64,000 nucleotides of DNA from Bacteroidales bacterium (GCA_017550025.1 JAFYLU010000084.1:27695-91694); one strand, 5' to 3'. Shown: positions 38,126 to 47,341, numbered from the stretch's first letter. Notes: generated by a model not told the origin, from the letters alone. Numbers and translations are program-made.

Positions 38126-40090
38126 ATGAGACCTATCATATTTTCAGCGGCAATACTTTTGTCGGCAGGTCTCCATGCACAGGACATCAAAGATACCGGC
38201 AGTTTTCCTACAATGAAGGAGATTCCTGCCGGTTATTTTTGGATGGGGTCTGAAGGCTGGGGACATAATTACGATGAATCTCCTGTCCATAAGGTGACAT
38301 TCACCGAAGGGTTCCAGATGAGCATATCGGAAATCACCAATGCCCAGTACGAGGCCTTCAGGCCGGAGCACAAGGAAATGAGGGGCAAAGGAGGTTTCTC
38401 TTCAGGAGATGACGAGGCCGTTGTGCAGGTCTCATATGAAGATGCGGCAGCCTACTGCAGATGGCTTTCCGAGAAGACCGGCAAGGCATACAGGCTCCCT
38501 ACAGAAGCGGAATGGGAATATGCCTGCAGGGCGGGAACATATACGAGATACTATTCCGGAGACTGGGTGACCGGAGCCATGGAGAAGCATCAGCAGACAG
38601 AGAGGGACCTCGTACCCGTTTGTCTCAAGGTGATGCAGTCGGAACCGAACGCTTTCGGCCTTTATGACATGCATGGAAACGTGGAGGAATGGTGCATGGA
38701 CTGGTACGGCCCATACGTAGCCGCTGACCAGACAGACCCAGCAGGCCCTTGCGAAGGCATTTTCAGAGTCACAAGAGGAGGCAGCCACAACACTCCTCAC
38801 GACTTCCTCCGCAGCGCGAACAGATCCGCTGCAATACCCTCCGACAGACACAGCCAGATCGGATTCAGAGTCGTAATCTCCGACGCGGAGCTGCAGAACG
38901 AAGACACCGTACATAAAGAAAACAGGAACATTAGGCAGAGGGCGGCGAAGTGGCAGACAAAGGAAAAGGAAGCCTTCTGGAATGTTCCCGCACCTTACAT
39001 CATCAGGCCGCAGGACAGCACCCCTTTCTACAGGCACAATCACCAGCCAGCCGTGACATGGTGTCCTAACGGGGACCTTCTCGCCATATGGTTCTCCTGC
39101 GATGCAGAAAACGGAAGAGAAATGGCGGTGTTAAACTCAAGATTGAGAAAAGGATGCAAAGAATGGGACGAAGCAGAGCTTTTCTTCATCGTACCTGACA
39201 GAAACCTCACCGGCTCTTCCCTCCTCACCCTTGAAGACGGAAGCATAATGCACATAAACGGAGTTTCCAATGCCGGAGACTGGCAGAATCTCGCCATGGC
39301 AGCAAGGATAAGCCACGACAACGGAAAGACATGGTCCGCACCAGAACTCATCGCCCCGGAACACACGAAAAGGCATCAGGTCATAGCCGGTCCGATAATC
39401 ACTTCAGACGGACGCATCATCCAATGCTGCGACGCCGGAGCCGGAAGCCATGACGGAACTGCCATCCACATCAGCAGCAACGGCGGAAAGACATGGTCCG
39501 ACCCATGGGACGGCTCTCCCCTCCCCGAATTCACAGACGGTGGAACAGGAAGCACAATAGCTGGAATTCACGCCGGACTTGTGGAGCTTAAGGACGGTTC
39601 CCTTATGGCTCTCGGCAGAGGCAACAGCATAATCGGCAAGGACGGAAGAAAGCATATGCCTATGAGCATTTCCTCTGACGGCGGAAAGACATGGACATAC
39701 CACGCTTCCGAGCTCCCTCCTGTCGACGGAGGACAGAGACTCGTGCTGAAAAGGCTTGCCGAAGGCCCTCTGATGCTTGTTTCGTTCACCGACCACCCGC
39801 AGAGAACGCCGGAAGACGAGCGCGGAATCATGTTCGGTGACAAGAAGGGATACGGAATGTATGTGGCCCTTTCATTTGACGAAGGAAAGACATGGCCTGT
39901 AAAGAAGCTCATGACAGACGGTGTGGAGAGAATGCTGGACGGAGGCGCATGGACAAGCCAGTTCATCATGGATGAGACTCATGCCGAGCCAAGAGGCTAC
40001 CTTGCCTGCACCCAGTCTCCTGACGGAACCATCCACATACTTTCAAGCAGGCTCCACTACTCATTCAACTATCTTTGGATAATGGAATAA
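38126..40090 (+). CDS. Secreted SUMF1-domain/sialidase fusion protein
   Basis: This 654-residue exported protein (signal peptide 1-18, cleavage near L-H-A-Q) carries two domains. Residues about 30-255 are a formylglycine-generating-enzyme-like (SUMF1/C-type lectin-fold) domain, with the PTEAEWEYACR, LYDMHGNVEEWC and RGGS motifs. The two catalytic Cys of true FGEs are absent from the final motif (RGGSHNTPH and following), so formylglycine chemistry is unlikely. Residues about 290-654 are a sialidase-like beta-propeller with four Asp boxes (S-x-D-x-G-K-T-W type) near 395, 449, 515 and 582. It is likely an exo-glycosidase of the BNR/sialidase group, with the SUMF1 part as a binding or structural module. 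The sugar specificity is unknown. Confidence 0.8.
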   Translation: MRPIIFSAAILLSAGLHAQDIKDTGSFPTMKEIPAGYFWMGSEGWGHNYDESPVHKVTFTEGFQMSISEITNAQYEAFRPEHKEMRGKGGFSSGDDEAVVQVSYEDAAAYCRWLSEKTGKAYRLPTEAEWEYACRAGTYTRYYSGDWVTGAMEKHQQTERDLVPVCLKVMQSEPNAFGLYDMHGNVEEWCMDWYGPYVAADQTDPAGPCEGIFRVTRGGSHNTPHDFLRSANRSAAIPSDRHSQIGFRVVISDAELQNEDTVHKENRNIRQRAAKWQTKEKEAFWNVPAPYIIRPQDSTPFYRHNHQPAVTWCPNGDLLAIWFSCDAENGREMAVLNSRLRKGCKEWDEAELFFIVPDRNLTGSSLLTLEDGSIMHINGVSNAGDWQNLAMAARISHDNGKTWSAPELIAPEHTKRHQVIAGPIITSDGRIIQCCDAGAGSHDGTAIHISSNGGKTWSDPWDGSPLPEFTDGGTGSTIAGIHAGLVELKDGSLMALGRGNSIIGKDGRKHMPMSISSDGGKTWTYHASELPPVDGGQRLVLKRLAEGPLMLVSFTDHPQRTPEDERGIMFGDKKGYGMYVALSFDEGKTWPVKKLMTDGVERMLDGGAWTSQFIMDETHAEPRGYLACTQSPDGTIHILSSRLHYSFNYLWIME

Positions 40091-40103
40091 CCGGCAGCCT
40101 CAT

Positions 40104-40182
40104 CCGGATGGCCAGAAGGACGTCTCGCGGAATACAACCCGCTGCAGCGGGTCAACGCTCGGCGTCTCTTCTGGCCATCCGG
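40104..40182. repeat. Structured palindromic element, copy 1
   Basis: A 15-bp perfect stem (CCGGATGGCCAGAAG at 40104-40118, its complement at 40168-40182) encloses a 37-nt core (40124-40160). The core has its own hairpin ACCCGC-TGCA-GCGGGT (40137-40152). A reverse-oriented near-identical core recurs at 44691-44726. The element follows the sialidase gene and may also act as a terminator. Confidence 0.85.
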
Positions 40183-40248
40183 GATTTCGTCAACACATGA
40201 TATATTTTCTTCATAACGGACAATACACGTATTTATAGAAGTATTTTG

Positions 40249-40256
40249 TAAGTTTG
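40249..40256 (+). promoter_or_regulatory. -7 promoter box for the FISUMP lipoprotein pair
   Basis: TAAGTTTG lies 35 bp before the first lipoprotein gene. A good -33 element was not found. Confidence 0.45.
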
Positions 40257-40291
40257 CAAGGAAATATCTCTACAGCAAATACCTTAAACAT

Positions 40292-42445
40292 ATGAAACAC
40301 ATTATAAGTATAATTGCATCTGTTCTTTGTGTGTGTTCATGCTCACTGTTTGACGACCTCGGCGGGCTGGACATTGACGAAATTCTCAAGCCTTCGGATT
40401 ATGGAGAGTTTGTTCTGCAGGAAAATGTGATTTTCCTTTCGGAATCATTCGAGAATCATCTTGATGTCATCGACAGTCTGACCATCAAGATCAAGAATTC
40501 AATACCGGAGGAATACATTCCGCAAAACGGTGACATCATCTACTGCATGAAGACTGCCAACAGTCCATATGGCTTCATCGGACGTGTGATTGGCATCAAC
40601 CCTGGTTTGAACTCCGCCACATACAGAACCGAAAGTGTCGACCTGACTGATATTTTCAAGGAACTTCATATCAACTCAAGCATTCCTATACCAGAAGACA
40701 TGAAATACCTCATTGATTCTGACGGCAACCACATTGACGTCACACACGAGTCAAGTGAGGTATGGGATCGCATCACCGCCTCTCCGCAAGACACGTCAGA
40801 CGTGGCGAATGCTGAAACCAAGGTTCAGGCATCCAACACTGTTGCACACACATTAGGAATCGGTATCGAGAACGACTACTTTGATGGAAAGTTATATGTC
40901 GGCTTATCTGCAACCGTAAACATCGACATATCTGATGGAAAGCTGAATGATTTAAGTTATGAGATCTCAAGGAGAAGCGGTATTGAAGGTAATCTGAAAG
41001 TGTCACGTGAAAGCAAGAAGAGTGACAAGATCAAGATTCTCGAGAAAACGGTCATGCTCCCTGGAGCTATAGCGGTCGGCCCTCTTCTTCTGACAACAGA
41101 TCTGCATTCTGAAGCCGGCTTTATAGTAAACGGAGAGGTCACTTTGCAAGGAGGAATGAGCTATGAATTTGAAAGCTGCACATACAGATACTCCTATAAT
41201 GATGGAAAACCAATAGCAGAGAACCTGACATACAACTCGGAGAACAACAGATATTTTATGTTGTCTAAATTTGAGGCGACAGCAGGAGTAGGCATGTATG
41301 AGGAGATAGCCCTTGAAATGGCTTTATACCACAGGAACCTGTTAGCTTTAGGTGCAAGTGCAGATGCCTCCTTCGTCACATCCATTAACGCAGAGATCTC
41401 ATTTGATTCTGAAGAACTTCTGAATCTGAATCCATCGATAAAGGTCACTCCGGAACTGACAACTGGATTATACTGCCATAGCAAGCTTTTCAAGAAAATC
41501 AGCGGAGACGATGAAAGATTCGGAATGTTCATAAGACATCAATTAGGAGAGTTTGAGGTCAAGCTGTTCCCGGAATTCATCAACACCCAGACAGAAAAGA
41601 TAAACGGGAAAATCAGATCAACAACTCAACTTGTAAAGAACAATCTGGTCAGGACCAAAGAGGAAGGATTTGCTCTTTTCAAGAAAAACGACGACACCAC
41701 CCCACTGGAACATAAAAAACTCGAAATTACTTCGACTAAAGCAGGCGGGTCAGAAGGCAGTTCAACATTTGACATCGACAATCCTGATGAATACATCACC
41801 AAGCCATATGTAATCGCAGACGGTAAATATTTTTACCTGAGCGACAACCGCTGGGTCGACCTCGGTCTCCCTTCCGGCATCCTTTGGGCCGCTTACAATG
41901 TCGGAGCCACCTCTCCAGAAGAATATGGTGGGTATTATGCTTGGGGAGAGACGGAGGAGAAAGATGTTTATACATATGAAAATTATTCTTATTGCTACTG
42001 GCACACGAATGGCTTTTGGGTGTGCTCTACTCTTTTAGATGACATAAGTGGTACTGAATATGATGTAGCACACATTAAATGGGGGGATGGAGCAAGGATT
42101 CCGACAAGTGACGATATGTATGAATTTATAAATTTATGTACTTATAAAGAAGGCATGCATAATGGAGTTACCGGGGCATATTGCACAGGTCCTAATGGTA
42201 ATTACATCTTCATCCCGTTTGGAGGAGTGTACAGTCCGGATAAATTACACGAAGGCAAAATTGGCTTTTTATGGACAAGTACCGATCATACAGAATACTT
42301 AAGAAGAGGGGCGATAGTTATTGGGGACCCTGATGACCCGTGGGATGATTCTGGTAAACTTTTTGACACAGCTTATCACCTTGTAGGACAAAGTGGCATG
42401 TCTGTCCGTCCTGTCAAAGACAAAGAACAAGAGGACAAAAACTAA
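40292..42445 (+). CDS. FISUMP-domain surface lipoprotein, paralog 1
   Basis: This 717-residue predicted lipoprotein has a lipobox (V-C-S-C, Cys17; Cys15 is possible) followed by S-L-F-D-D, an acidic tail like the Bacteroidetes lipoprotein export signal. The middle is a long beta-rich region of unknown type (about residues 25-500). The C-terminal 200 residues are a Fibrobacter succinogenes major paralogous (FISUMP) type domain starting RWVDLGLPSGILWAAYNVG near residue 520. It forms a two-gene unit with the paralog 30 bp downstream. A surface-adhesion or binding role is inference. No enzyme motif was seen. Confidence 0.7.
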   Translation: MKHIISIIASVLCVCSCSLFDDLGGLDIDEILKPSDYGEFVLQENVIFLSESFENHLDVIDSLTIKIKNSIPEEYIPQNGDIIYCMKTANSPYGFIGRVIGINPGLNSATYRTESVDLTDIFKELHINSSIPIPEDMKYLIDSDGNHIDVTHESSEVWDRITASPQDTSDVANAETKVQASNTVAHTLGIGIENDYFDGKLYVGLSATVNIDISDGKLNDLSYEISRRSGIEGNLKVSRESKKSDKIKILEKTVMLPGAIAVGPLLLTTDLHSEAGFIVNGEVTLQGGMSYEFESCTYRYSYNDGKPIAENLTYNSENNRYFMLSKFEATAGVGMYEEIALEMALYHRNLLALGASADASFVTSINAEISFDSEELLNLNPSIKVTPELTTGLYCHSKLFKKISGDDERFGMFIRHQLGEFEVKLFPEFINTQTEKINGKIRSTTQLVKNNLVRTKEEGFALFKKNDDTTPLEHKKLEITSTKAGGSEGSSTFDIDNPDEYITKPYVIADGKYFYLSDNRWVDLGLPSGILWAAYNVGATSPEEYGGYYAWGETEEKDVYTYENYSYCYWHTNGFWVCSTLLDDISGTEYDVAHIKWGDGARIPTSDDMYEFINLCTYKEGMHNGVTGAYCTGPNGNYIFIPFGGVYSPDKLHEGKIGFLWTSTDHTEYLRRGAIVIGDPDDPWDDSGKLFDTAYHLVGQSGMSVRPVKDKEQEDKN

Positions 42446-42475
42446 AGAGCTAAAAATTTATTCTGCACATTACTT

Positions 42476-44638
42476 ATGAACAGACTATTTGCTTTTGCTT
42501 TACTTTTTGCGATTCTTATGTTATCCGTATCCTGCAACTGCAAGGATAATGGATATGATTTGGATGATCTTCCGGAAATTGAAGGATTTGACCATCCTAT
42601 AACTGAAACAGAAGACGAATACAGCGTTACGTTTCAATACAAAGAAGGAGTAACCGTTCTGGACGAAAGCAGATTGGAATATCTCGTTAAAGTCGAGGCT
42701 GACACCATCCTATATTTTTCATCCGGAATCCCAACCGAGATATACCCCAAAGAAGGAGATGTCGTTACTGCACGAGTATCCGACAAAACACCATATGGAT
42801 TAGGAAACAAGGTGGTGAGCGTTGTGGATATTGATGGAATGACTAAAGTAATTACTACCCATGCCGACTTGGACGAAATCTTTGAAGAGTTGACATGGGA
42901 GTATAATGGCACGCTGACGGATTCTTTGCTGGAAGGTTATACTGATGAGGACGGCAACTTTATCAAACCGTCGTATGTCTGGTATAACGAAGATACCGGT
43001 GAGTATCATTCAGAAGCAACAAGGGGTACTATTGGAGGTAGAAAACTAGTGTCGTGGCCATTTAAGTTCAACGAAGACAAACCATTCAAGATTCCAAAGA
43101 TTGAAGGTTCTGTATATGTAGGTGCATTTGTTCATTGCAGCGGAGATGTCAAGAACAATGATTTCGAGTTTTATGTCGAACCGATCATTGGAGCAGATAC
43201 TGAACTCGAGGCTGGTCTGATATACGAACCGAACATCTGGCAGGACATGTTTGAATGGAGGCTGTTTAAATTGAAGGACAAGGCCAAAGGATACATTCAG
43301 CTGGGCCCATTGACATTGCGTCCTTATGTTGACATTGAAGCCTACTTCAGTGCAGCGGCATCAGGAACAGTCGGTCTTGAAGTGGGAAAGACTTTTTCAG
43401 CAAGAATAGGATACAGCCAGACACGCGGATGCTATATACAGAACACAACTGCAAGTGGAAAAGAGAACAAGTTCTTAAAGTCCGTCAAAATGATTGACGG
43501 CAACTTGGGACTTAAGTATAAATGTAAGTTTGATGTGGGATGTGGCTTGTACACCAAGAATGTTGCTATTGAGATCAACCCATGGTTCGAGTATTCTCTT
43601 GGCACTGAGATGCGTCTAACATTTGAGAAGGAGGAGGAGGAGAAGCCGTTACAGAAAGATATAAAGGTGTTCTTTGACATCAATGTAGGTGCTGATGGAA
43701 GAATGGTAGTTGATTGGTTCGGCAACCTAAAACTATCTCCGAAGTTAGAGTTCATCAACACCAATATCGCACATTTTGAGGACCCGCTGATCCCGACAGT
43801 CGCAAAGGGCACATTCAGCTCCAAACAAAATGGTTCTTCTGTTGAATCAAGTTTCAGCGTGACCGGAGGATTGCTTTCTTGCATAATGGATATTTATCCA
43901 GGAATAGCTGTTTACGAGAAAGACAAAACAATCAAGACTCAATTATACGACACAAAAACTCAATGGAGAGATACGATCCCGGCATCATACGCCATCTATG
44001 GATTGGATGATAAGGTTTCGTACTCTGTACGTCCTATTGCGAGAATCTTCGGACACGATGTAGAGCTAGACAAAAATGAAGACCGCTGGGTCGACCTCGG
44101 GCTCCCTTCCGGCATCCTCTGGGCAGCATACAATGTCGGCGCCACCTCTCCGGAGGAGTATGGCGGATATTATGCTTGGGGAGAGACGGAGGAGAAGAGC
44201 TACTACAATGATGTGTATAATGAGCACTATAATCCATCAAAGGACAACTATACTTTCATAGGAGATGACATCAGCGGAACGCAGTACGATGTTGCACACG
44301 TGAAATGGGGTAATGGAGCGAGGATGCCAAGACTTTCTGAGATAGAAGAACTCCTCAATAACTGTTCGTGGTCTATCAATACATTCAACGGAGTATCTGG
44401 CATGACAATTTCTGGTCCAAACGGCAAGAATATATTCCTACCATTTGCCGGACATCGCTATAACGACTATATCAACAATGACGGAGTTTGTGGATATTAT
44501 TGGTCAGGTAAACTCGGATATGACAATAATGACAATGACGATGCTTTGTGTATATATTTCAGTATCGACGGCCATAAATATGTAAGAGAAGACGAGCGTG
44601 CATGTGGCTTCCCAATTCGTGCTGTCAAAGACAAATAG
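42476..44638 (+). CDS. FISUMP-domain surface lipoprotein, paralog 2
   Basis: This 720-residue paralog of the preceding gene has lipobox S-V-S-C (Cys20) followed by N-C-K-D. Its middle region is only distantly like that of paralog 1. The FISUMP domain (from about residue 536) opens with the same W-V-D-L-G-L-P-S-G-I-L-W block and nearly the same DNA. Such sharp local identity suggests recent exchange of the domain end or strong constraint on it. It is followed by the second structured palindromic element. Confidence 0.7.
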   Translation: MNRLFAFALLFAILMLSVSCNCKDNGYDLDDLPEIEGFDHPITETEDEYSVTFQYKEGVTVLDESRLEYLVKVEADTILYFSSGIPTEIYPKEGDVVTARVSDKTPYGLGNKVVSVVDIDGMTKVITTHADLDEIFEELTWEYNGTLTDSLLEGYTDEDGNFIKPSYVWYNEDTGEYHSEATRGTIGGRKLVSWPFKFNEDKPFKIPKIEGSVYVGAFVHCSGDVKNNDFEFYVEPIIGADTELEAGLIYEPNIWQDMFEWRLFKLKDKAKGYIQLGPLTLRPYVDIEAYFSAAASGTVGLEVGKTFSARIGYSQTRGCYIQNTTASGKENKFLKSVKMIDGNLGLKYKCKFDVGCGLYTKNVAIEINPWFEYSLGTEMRLTFEKEEEEKPLQKDIKVFFDINVGADGRMVVDWFGNLKLSPKLEFINTNIAHFEDPLIPTVAKGTFSSKQNGSSVESSFSVTGGLLSCIMDIYPGIAVYEKDKTIKTQLYDTKTQWRDTIPASYAIYGLDDKVSYSVRPIARIFGHDVELDKNEDRWVDLGLPSGILWAAYNVGATSPEEYGGYYAWGETEEKSYYNDVYNEHYNPSKDNYTFIGDDISGTQYDVAHVKWGNGARMPRLSEIEELLNNCSWSINTFNGVSGMTISGPNGKNIFLPFAGHRYNDYINNDGVCGYYWSGKLGYDNNDNDDALCIYFSIDGHKYVREDERACGFPIRAVKDK

Positions 44639-44663
44639 AAACACCGCTGCGAAACACCGGCGG

Positions 44664-44752
44664 TTCCCTCCGATGGGCAGAAGGTGAGTTGAGCGTTGAC
44701 CCGCGGCAGCGGGTTGTATTCCGCGAAACGACCTTCTGCCCATCGGTGGGAA
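44664..44752. repeat. Structured palindromic element, copy 2 (inverted)
   Basis: A 15-bp perfect stem (CCGATGGGCAGAAGG at 44670-44684, complement at 44732-44746) is extended by TTCCC/GGGAA after one mismatch. The core at 44691-44726 is the reverse complement of copy 1's core with one difference in 36 nt. The C-G to G-C change in the stem relative to copy 1 occurs in both arms, so pairing is preserved. Confidence 0.85.
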
Positions 44753-44790
44753 TGAATGCACCATCAATCTATCGTCAGGACCGTTGTCAT

Positions 44791-44900
44791 ACACCTTGAC
44801 GAAAAATAGGAGGATTCTTTGTCAAGGTGTGCCGTTTATCGTTCAAAATTCCGTTTTCAGGGCATACCTTGACAAGAAAACAGCTATTTCTTCGTCAAAG
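44791..44900. repeat. Twin stem-loops sharing an ACCTTGAC motif
   Basis: ACACCTTGAC (44791-44800) pairs with GTCAAGGTGT (44821-44830). About 35 bp further on, CTTGACAAGAAA (44868-44879) pairs imperfectly with TTTCTTCGTCAAAG (44887-44900). The left arms are similar to each other. They could be operators, RNA hairpins or remnants of a small repeat. Confidence 0.55.
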
Positions 44901-45027
44901 TAGTGTGTAGCTACCCCGATGACATAAGTACTGATAGATTTTCTGTTAACCGGATAAGGCTGTTGGAATGTCTCTAACCTAGGCAGACAGTGATTACTAC
45001 CAGAATTATGATCGAACTGAAAAAAGA

Positions 45028-45076
45028 AAAGAGGCTGACCTGAAAGTCAATTTCGGACTTTATGGTCAACCTCTTT
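45028..45076 (-). terminator. Terminator of the cytochrome c peroxidase operon
   Basis: On the minus strand AAAGAGGTTGACC pairs with GGTCAGCCTCTTT and an inner AAAGTC/GACTTT stem also forms. A T-rich tail follows, 8 bp after the peroxidase stop. Confidence 0.85.
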
Positions 45077-45083
45077 TTGGCTT

Positions 45084-46502
45084 TTAATGCTCGTGGTCGT
45101 GATCATGTATCACATCCCTCGGTGTATCGTTTGTCAGGAGCTTGCCCTGATATTCTCCGGTAAGGGTCTTCAGGAACGAAGTGATCTGTGCGACCTCTGT
45201 GTCAGTAAGGTCGACTCCGCTCTGGTAGGTACCCATGTCGCGAACAGCATCCTCGAGAGTCTCGCGTGTTCCGTCATGATAATAAGGCCATGTATGCTCA
45301 ACATTCCTCAAGCCAGGAACCTTGAAGCGATGTCTGTCCCTCTCCAGCTGTGTCTCCTTGAAGCGGCCGTTATCCTCATGAGTAAGTTCAAGTCCGCGGT
45401 CTGCAAAATAATGTCTGCGGAGTCCCATGAGCTCATACGACTGACCTCCGAGATTAGGTCCCACATGACATGTCGCGCAGTCATACTTCTTGAAAAGCTC
45501 GTATCCTGCAAGTTCCTCTGCAGTGATGGCAGAATCATCTCCGCGAAGCCACTTGTCAAAGCGTGAATCAGGAGTGATGAGTGTTCTTTCAAACTCCTCA
45601 ATGGCATTTGTAATGTTTGCCTCTGTGATTCCGTCTGGATACACTGCAAGGAATTCCTTTCTGAACTTCTTGTCCGCATCAAGCTTCGCGATGATGTCAT
45701 CAAATGAAGGAGAAGCCATCTCAACCGGATTGAGAGGCGGGCCTGCAGCCTGATCTGCGAGAGTCTTCGCACGGCCGTCCCAGAACTGCACGAAATTGTA
45801 TACTGCATTATAAACAGTAGGTGCATTCACACCGCCAAGCTGATCGTTCACACCATGTGAATACTGATGATTGTCCACACCTGCAGTCTCAAGAGCATGA
45901 CATGTAGCACATGAAACCGTATTATCCACTGAAAGTCTCGGATCATGGAAAAGCGCAAAACCGAGTGCAGCCTTTGCCTCATCTACAGTAACCTCACGGC
46001 CTATAGGACGTACAGGTTCTGCGGCGCGTGCTTCAGGAAGCTCCTCATCATACATTGAAATACGCTCATTGCGTACCCAGTCAAGGACAATGGCCTTCTT
46101 CTCCTTTGTAATAGAGCTGCCCCAATGCACGAGATAATATTTCGGCATCGGCATTCTGTCATCAAGTACGACCTTCTCCACCTTCGCAAGGTCGACAGGA
46201 TTGACCTGCACACCAGACTTCAGAGCATCCATGAAAGGACGGATGTCATATGCACGGTAGCCGGAATCAATATCCTTCATGACCACCTTTCCAGCCACAG
46301 GCATCTTGGCATAGAATGGAAGTTCAGGATCAGCAGAATGACAGCTGATACATCCGCCATCCTCAAAGATCTCATACACCTGCATATTCAGCGGAAGATC
46401 TGCAGAAGGAACCTTGTTGACCATCCTGTAGACGATCACCATTGCAGCTGCCGCCACCAGCAGCAGGACTGCACACACTCTTATCAGTTTCTTCATATTC
46501 AT
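45084..46502 (-). CDS. Tri-heme cytochrome c peroxidase (MauG/CcpA family)
   Basis: This 472-residue periplasmic enzyme has an N-terminal membrane anchor (about residues 5-27). It has three heme c sites: CISCH at 51-55, CATCH near 198 and CATCH near 341. Classical bacterial peroxidases are di-heme. The extra N-terminal heme domain (residues about 38-130) would be the electron entry domain seen in tri-heme peroxidases. The enzyme reduces hydrogen peroxide with electrons from the quinol or cytochrome pool. It lies directly downstream of the ccsA and resB genes, which supply its heme ligation. Confidence 0.9.
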   Translation of the reverse strand: MNMKKLIRVCAVLLLVAAAAMVIVYRMVNKVPSADLPLNMQVYEIFEDGGCISCHSADPELPFYAKMPVAGKVVMKDIDSGYRAYDIRPFMDALKSGVQVNPVDLAKVEKVVLDDRMPMPKYYLVHWGSSITKEKKAIVLDWVRNERISMYDEELPEARAAEPVRPIGREVTVDEAKAALGFALFHDPRLSVDNTVSCATCHALETAGVDNHQYSHGVNDQLGGVNAPTVYNAVYNFVQFWDGRAKTLADQAAGPPLNPVEMASPSFDDIIAKLDADKKFRKEFLAVYPDGITEANITNAIEEFERTLITPDSRFDKWLRGDDSAITAEELAGYELFKKYDCATCHVGPNLGGQSYELMGLRRHYFADRGLELTHEDNGRFKETQLERDRHRFKVPGLRNVEHTWPYYHDGTRETLEDAVRDMGTYQSGVDLTDTEVAQITSFLKTLTGEYQGKLLTNDTPRDVIHDHDHEH

Positions 46503-46519
46503 AGGGGTTTGTTTTTAAC

Positions 46520-47341
46520 TCATCTGTTATATACATGTATGCTGTCTTGTGCGGCAGGAAGATAATTCACACCCCACCAGCACATCTGGAGGCAGAGGAA
46601 GCTGAAGATCAGCAGCAGGCACAGCGAACGACGCGACCCTGTTCCGGTAAGCCTCTTATGGATGTAAAGCATATAGGAGAGCCATGTAGCCAGTGCCCAT
46701 GTCTCCTTCGGATCCCAGTTCCAGTAGTGCCCCCATGCCTCCTTGGCCCATAATGATCCGGAAAGCATGCCGAAGGTAAGGAAGGCCATACCTATATATA
46801 TAAGCGTGTCTGCCGCCTGCATGACCTTGGCCTTATGGGAGAAGAGTCCGTACACAGCCAGAAGGAATGCGCATCCCATAAAGGAATAGGAAAACATATA
46901 GACCATCACATGAGGTATGAACCACGGACTCTGAAGAGCCGGCATAAGTGTCTGGTCATGAATTTCCGGCCGGAGTATATTGATCATTATGAAGACAGAG
47001 GCAAGGACGGTCGAAAACGAAAGTATCCATCTGTATCTCCATCTGACATACGTGAAAAGTCCGGCAAGCAGAGCAAATAGAGAGTACCACAACCTTGTCT
47101 CGCCCATGGTCCTCAACGGAGGACGTCCGAGACTGATCCACAGAAGCACAGCAAATGCAATCATGATCAGCAAGGCCGCCGAAGCAAGTCCTATCGCAGC
47201 CGTACGGAGACGGCGATAACGCAGCGAAGACAAAGACCAATGGTCATTTGCCAGAAGCGATACGCCTGCGCCACCCGCTGACAGAAGCATAGCAGAAATT
47301 CCAAACCATATGAAAATATCCCATACCGCCATATCAGTCAT
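46520..47341 (-). CDS. ccsA: Cytochrome c biogenesis protein CcsA
   Basis: This 273-residue integral membrane protein is the heme-handling half of the System II cytochrome c synthase. The tryptophan-rich heme motif WGHYWNWDPKETW is near residue 200, with about eight membrane helices. The start was placed at 47341 (MTDMAVWD), overlapping the resB stop by 8 bp. ATG at 47332 is nearly as good, and the longer frame to 47395 is unlikely. It lies between resB and the peroxidase gene in one operon. Confidence 0.9.
   Translation of the reverse strand: MTDMAVWDIFIWFGISAMLLSAGGAGVSLLANDHWSLSSLRYRRLRTAAIGLASAALLIMIAFAVLLWISLGRPPLRTMGETRLWYSLFALLAGLFTYVRWRYRWILSFSTVLASVFIMINILRPEIHDQTLMPALQSPWFIPHVMVYMFSYSFMGCAFLLAVYGLFSHKAKVMQAADTLIYIGMAFLTFGMLSGSLWAKEAWGHYWNWDPKETWALATWLSYMLYIHKRLTGTGSRRSLCLLLIFSFLCLQMCWWGVNYLPAAQDSIHVYNR

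Larger units (their letters stand above)
44639..45083. other. 445-bp intergenic region with several stem-loops
   Basis: There is no plausible gene here. In order it holds a small ACCGC/GCGGT hairpin, the second palindromic element (44664-44752), two stem-loops sharing ACCTTGAC (44791-44900), about 125 bp with nothing recognisable, and the peroxidase terminator (45028-45076). Confidence 0.8.

Noticed and set aside
38126-39000. Sulfatase-modifying formylglycine-generating enzyme
   Set aside because: The fold motifs are present but both catalytic cysteines are missing from the RGGS segment, so only a SUMF1-like domain is called.
40104-44752. Integron attC sites as an explanation of the palindromic elements
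   Set aside because: The conserved RYYYAAC and GTTRRRY core sites are not arranged as in attC, the copies are inverted instead of direct, and no integron integrase is present.
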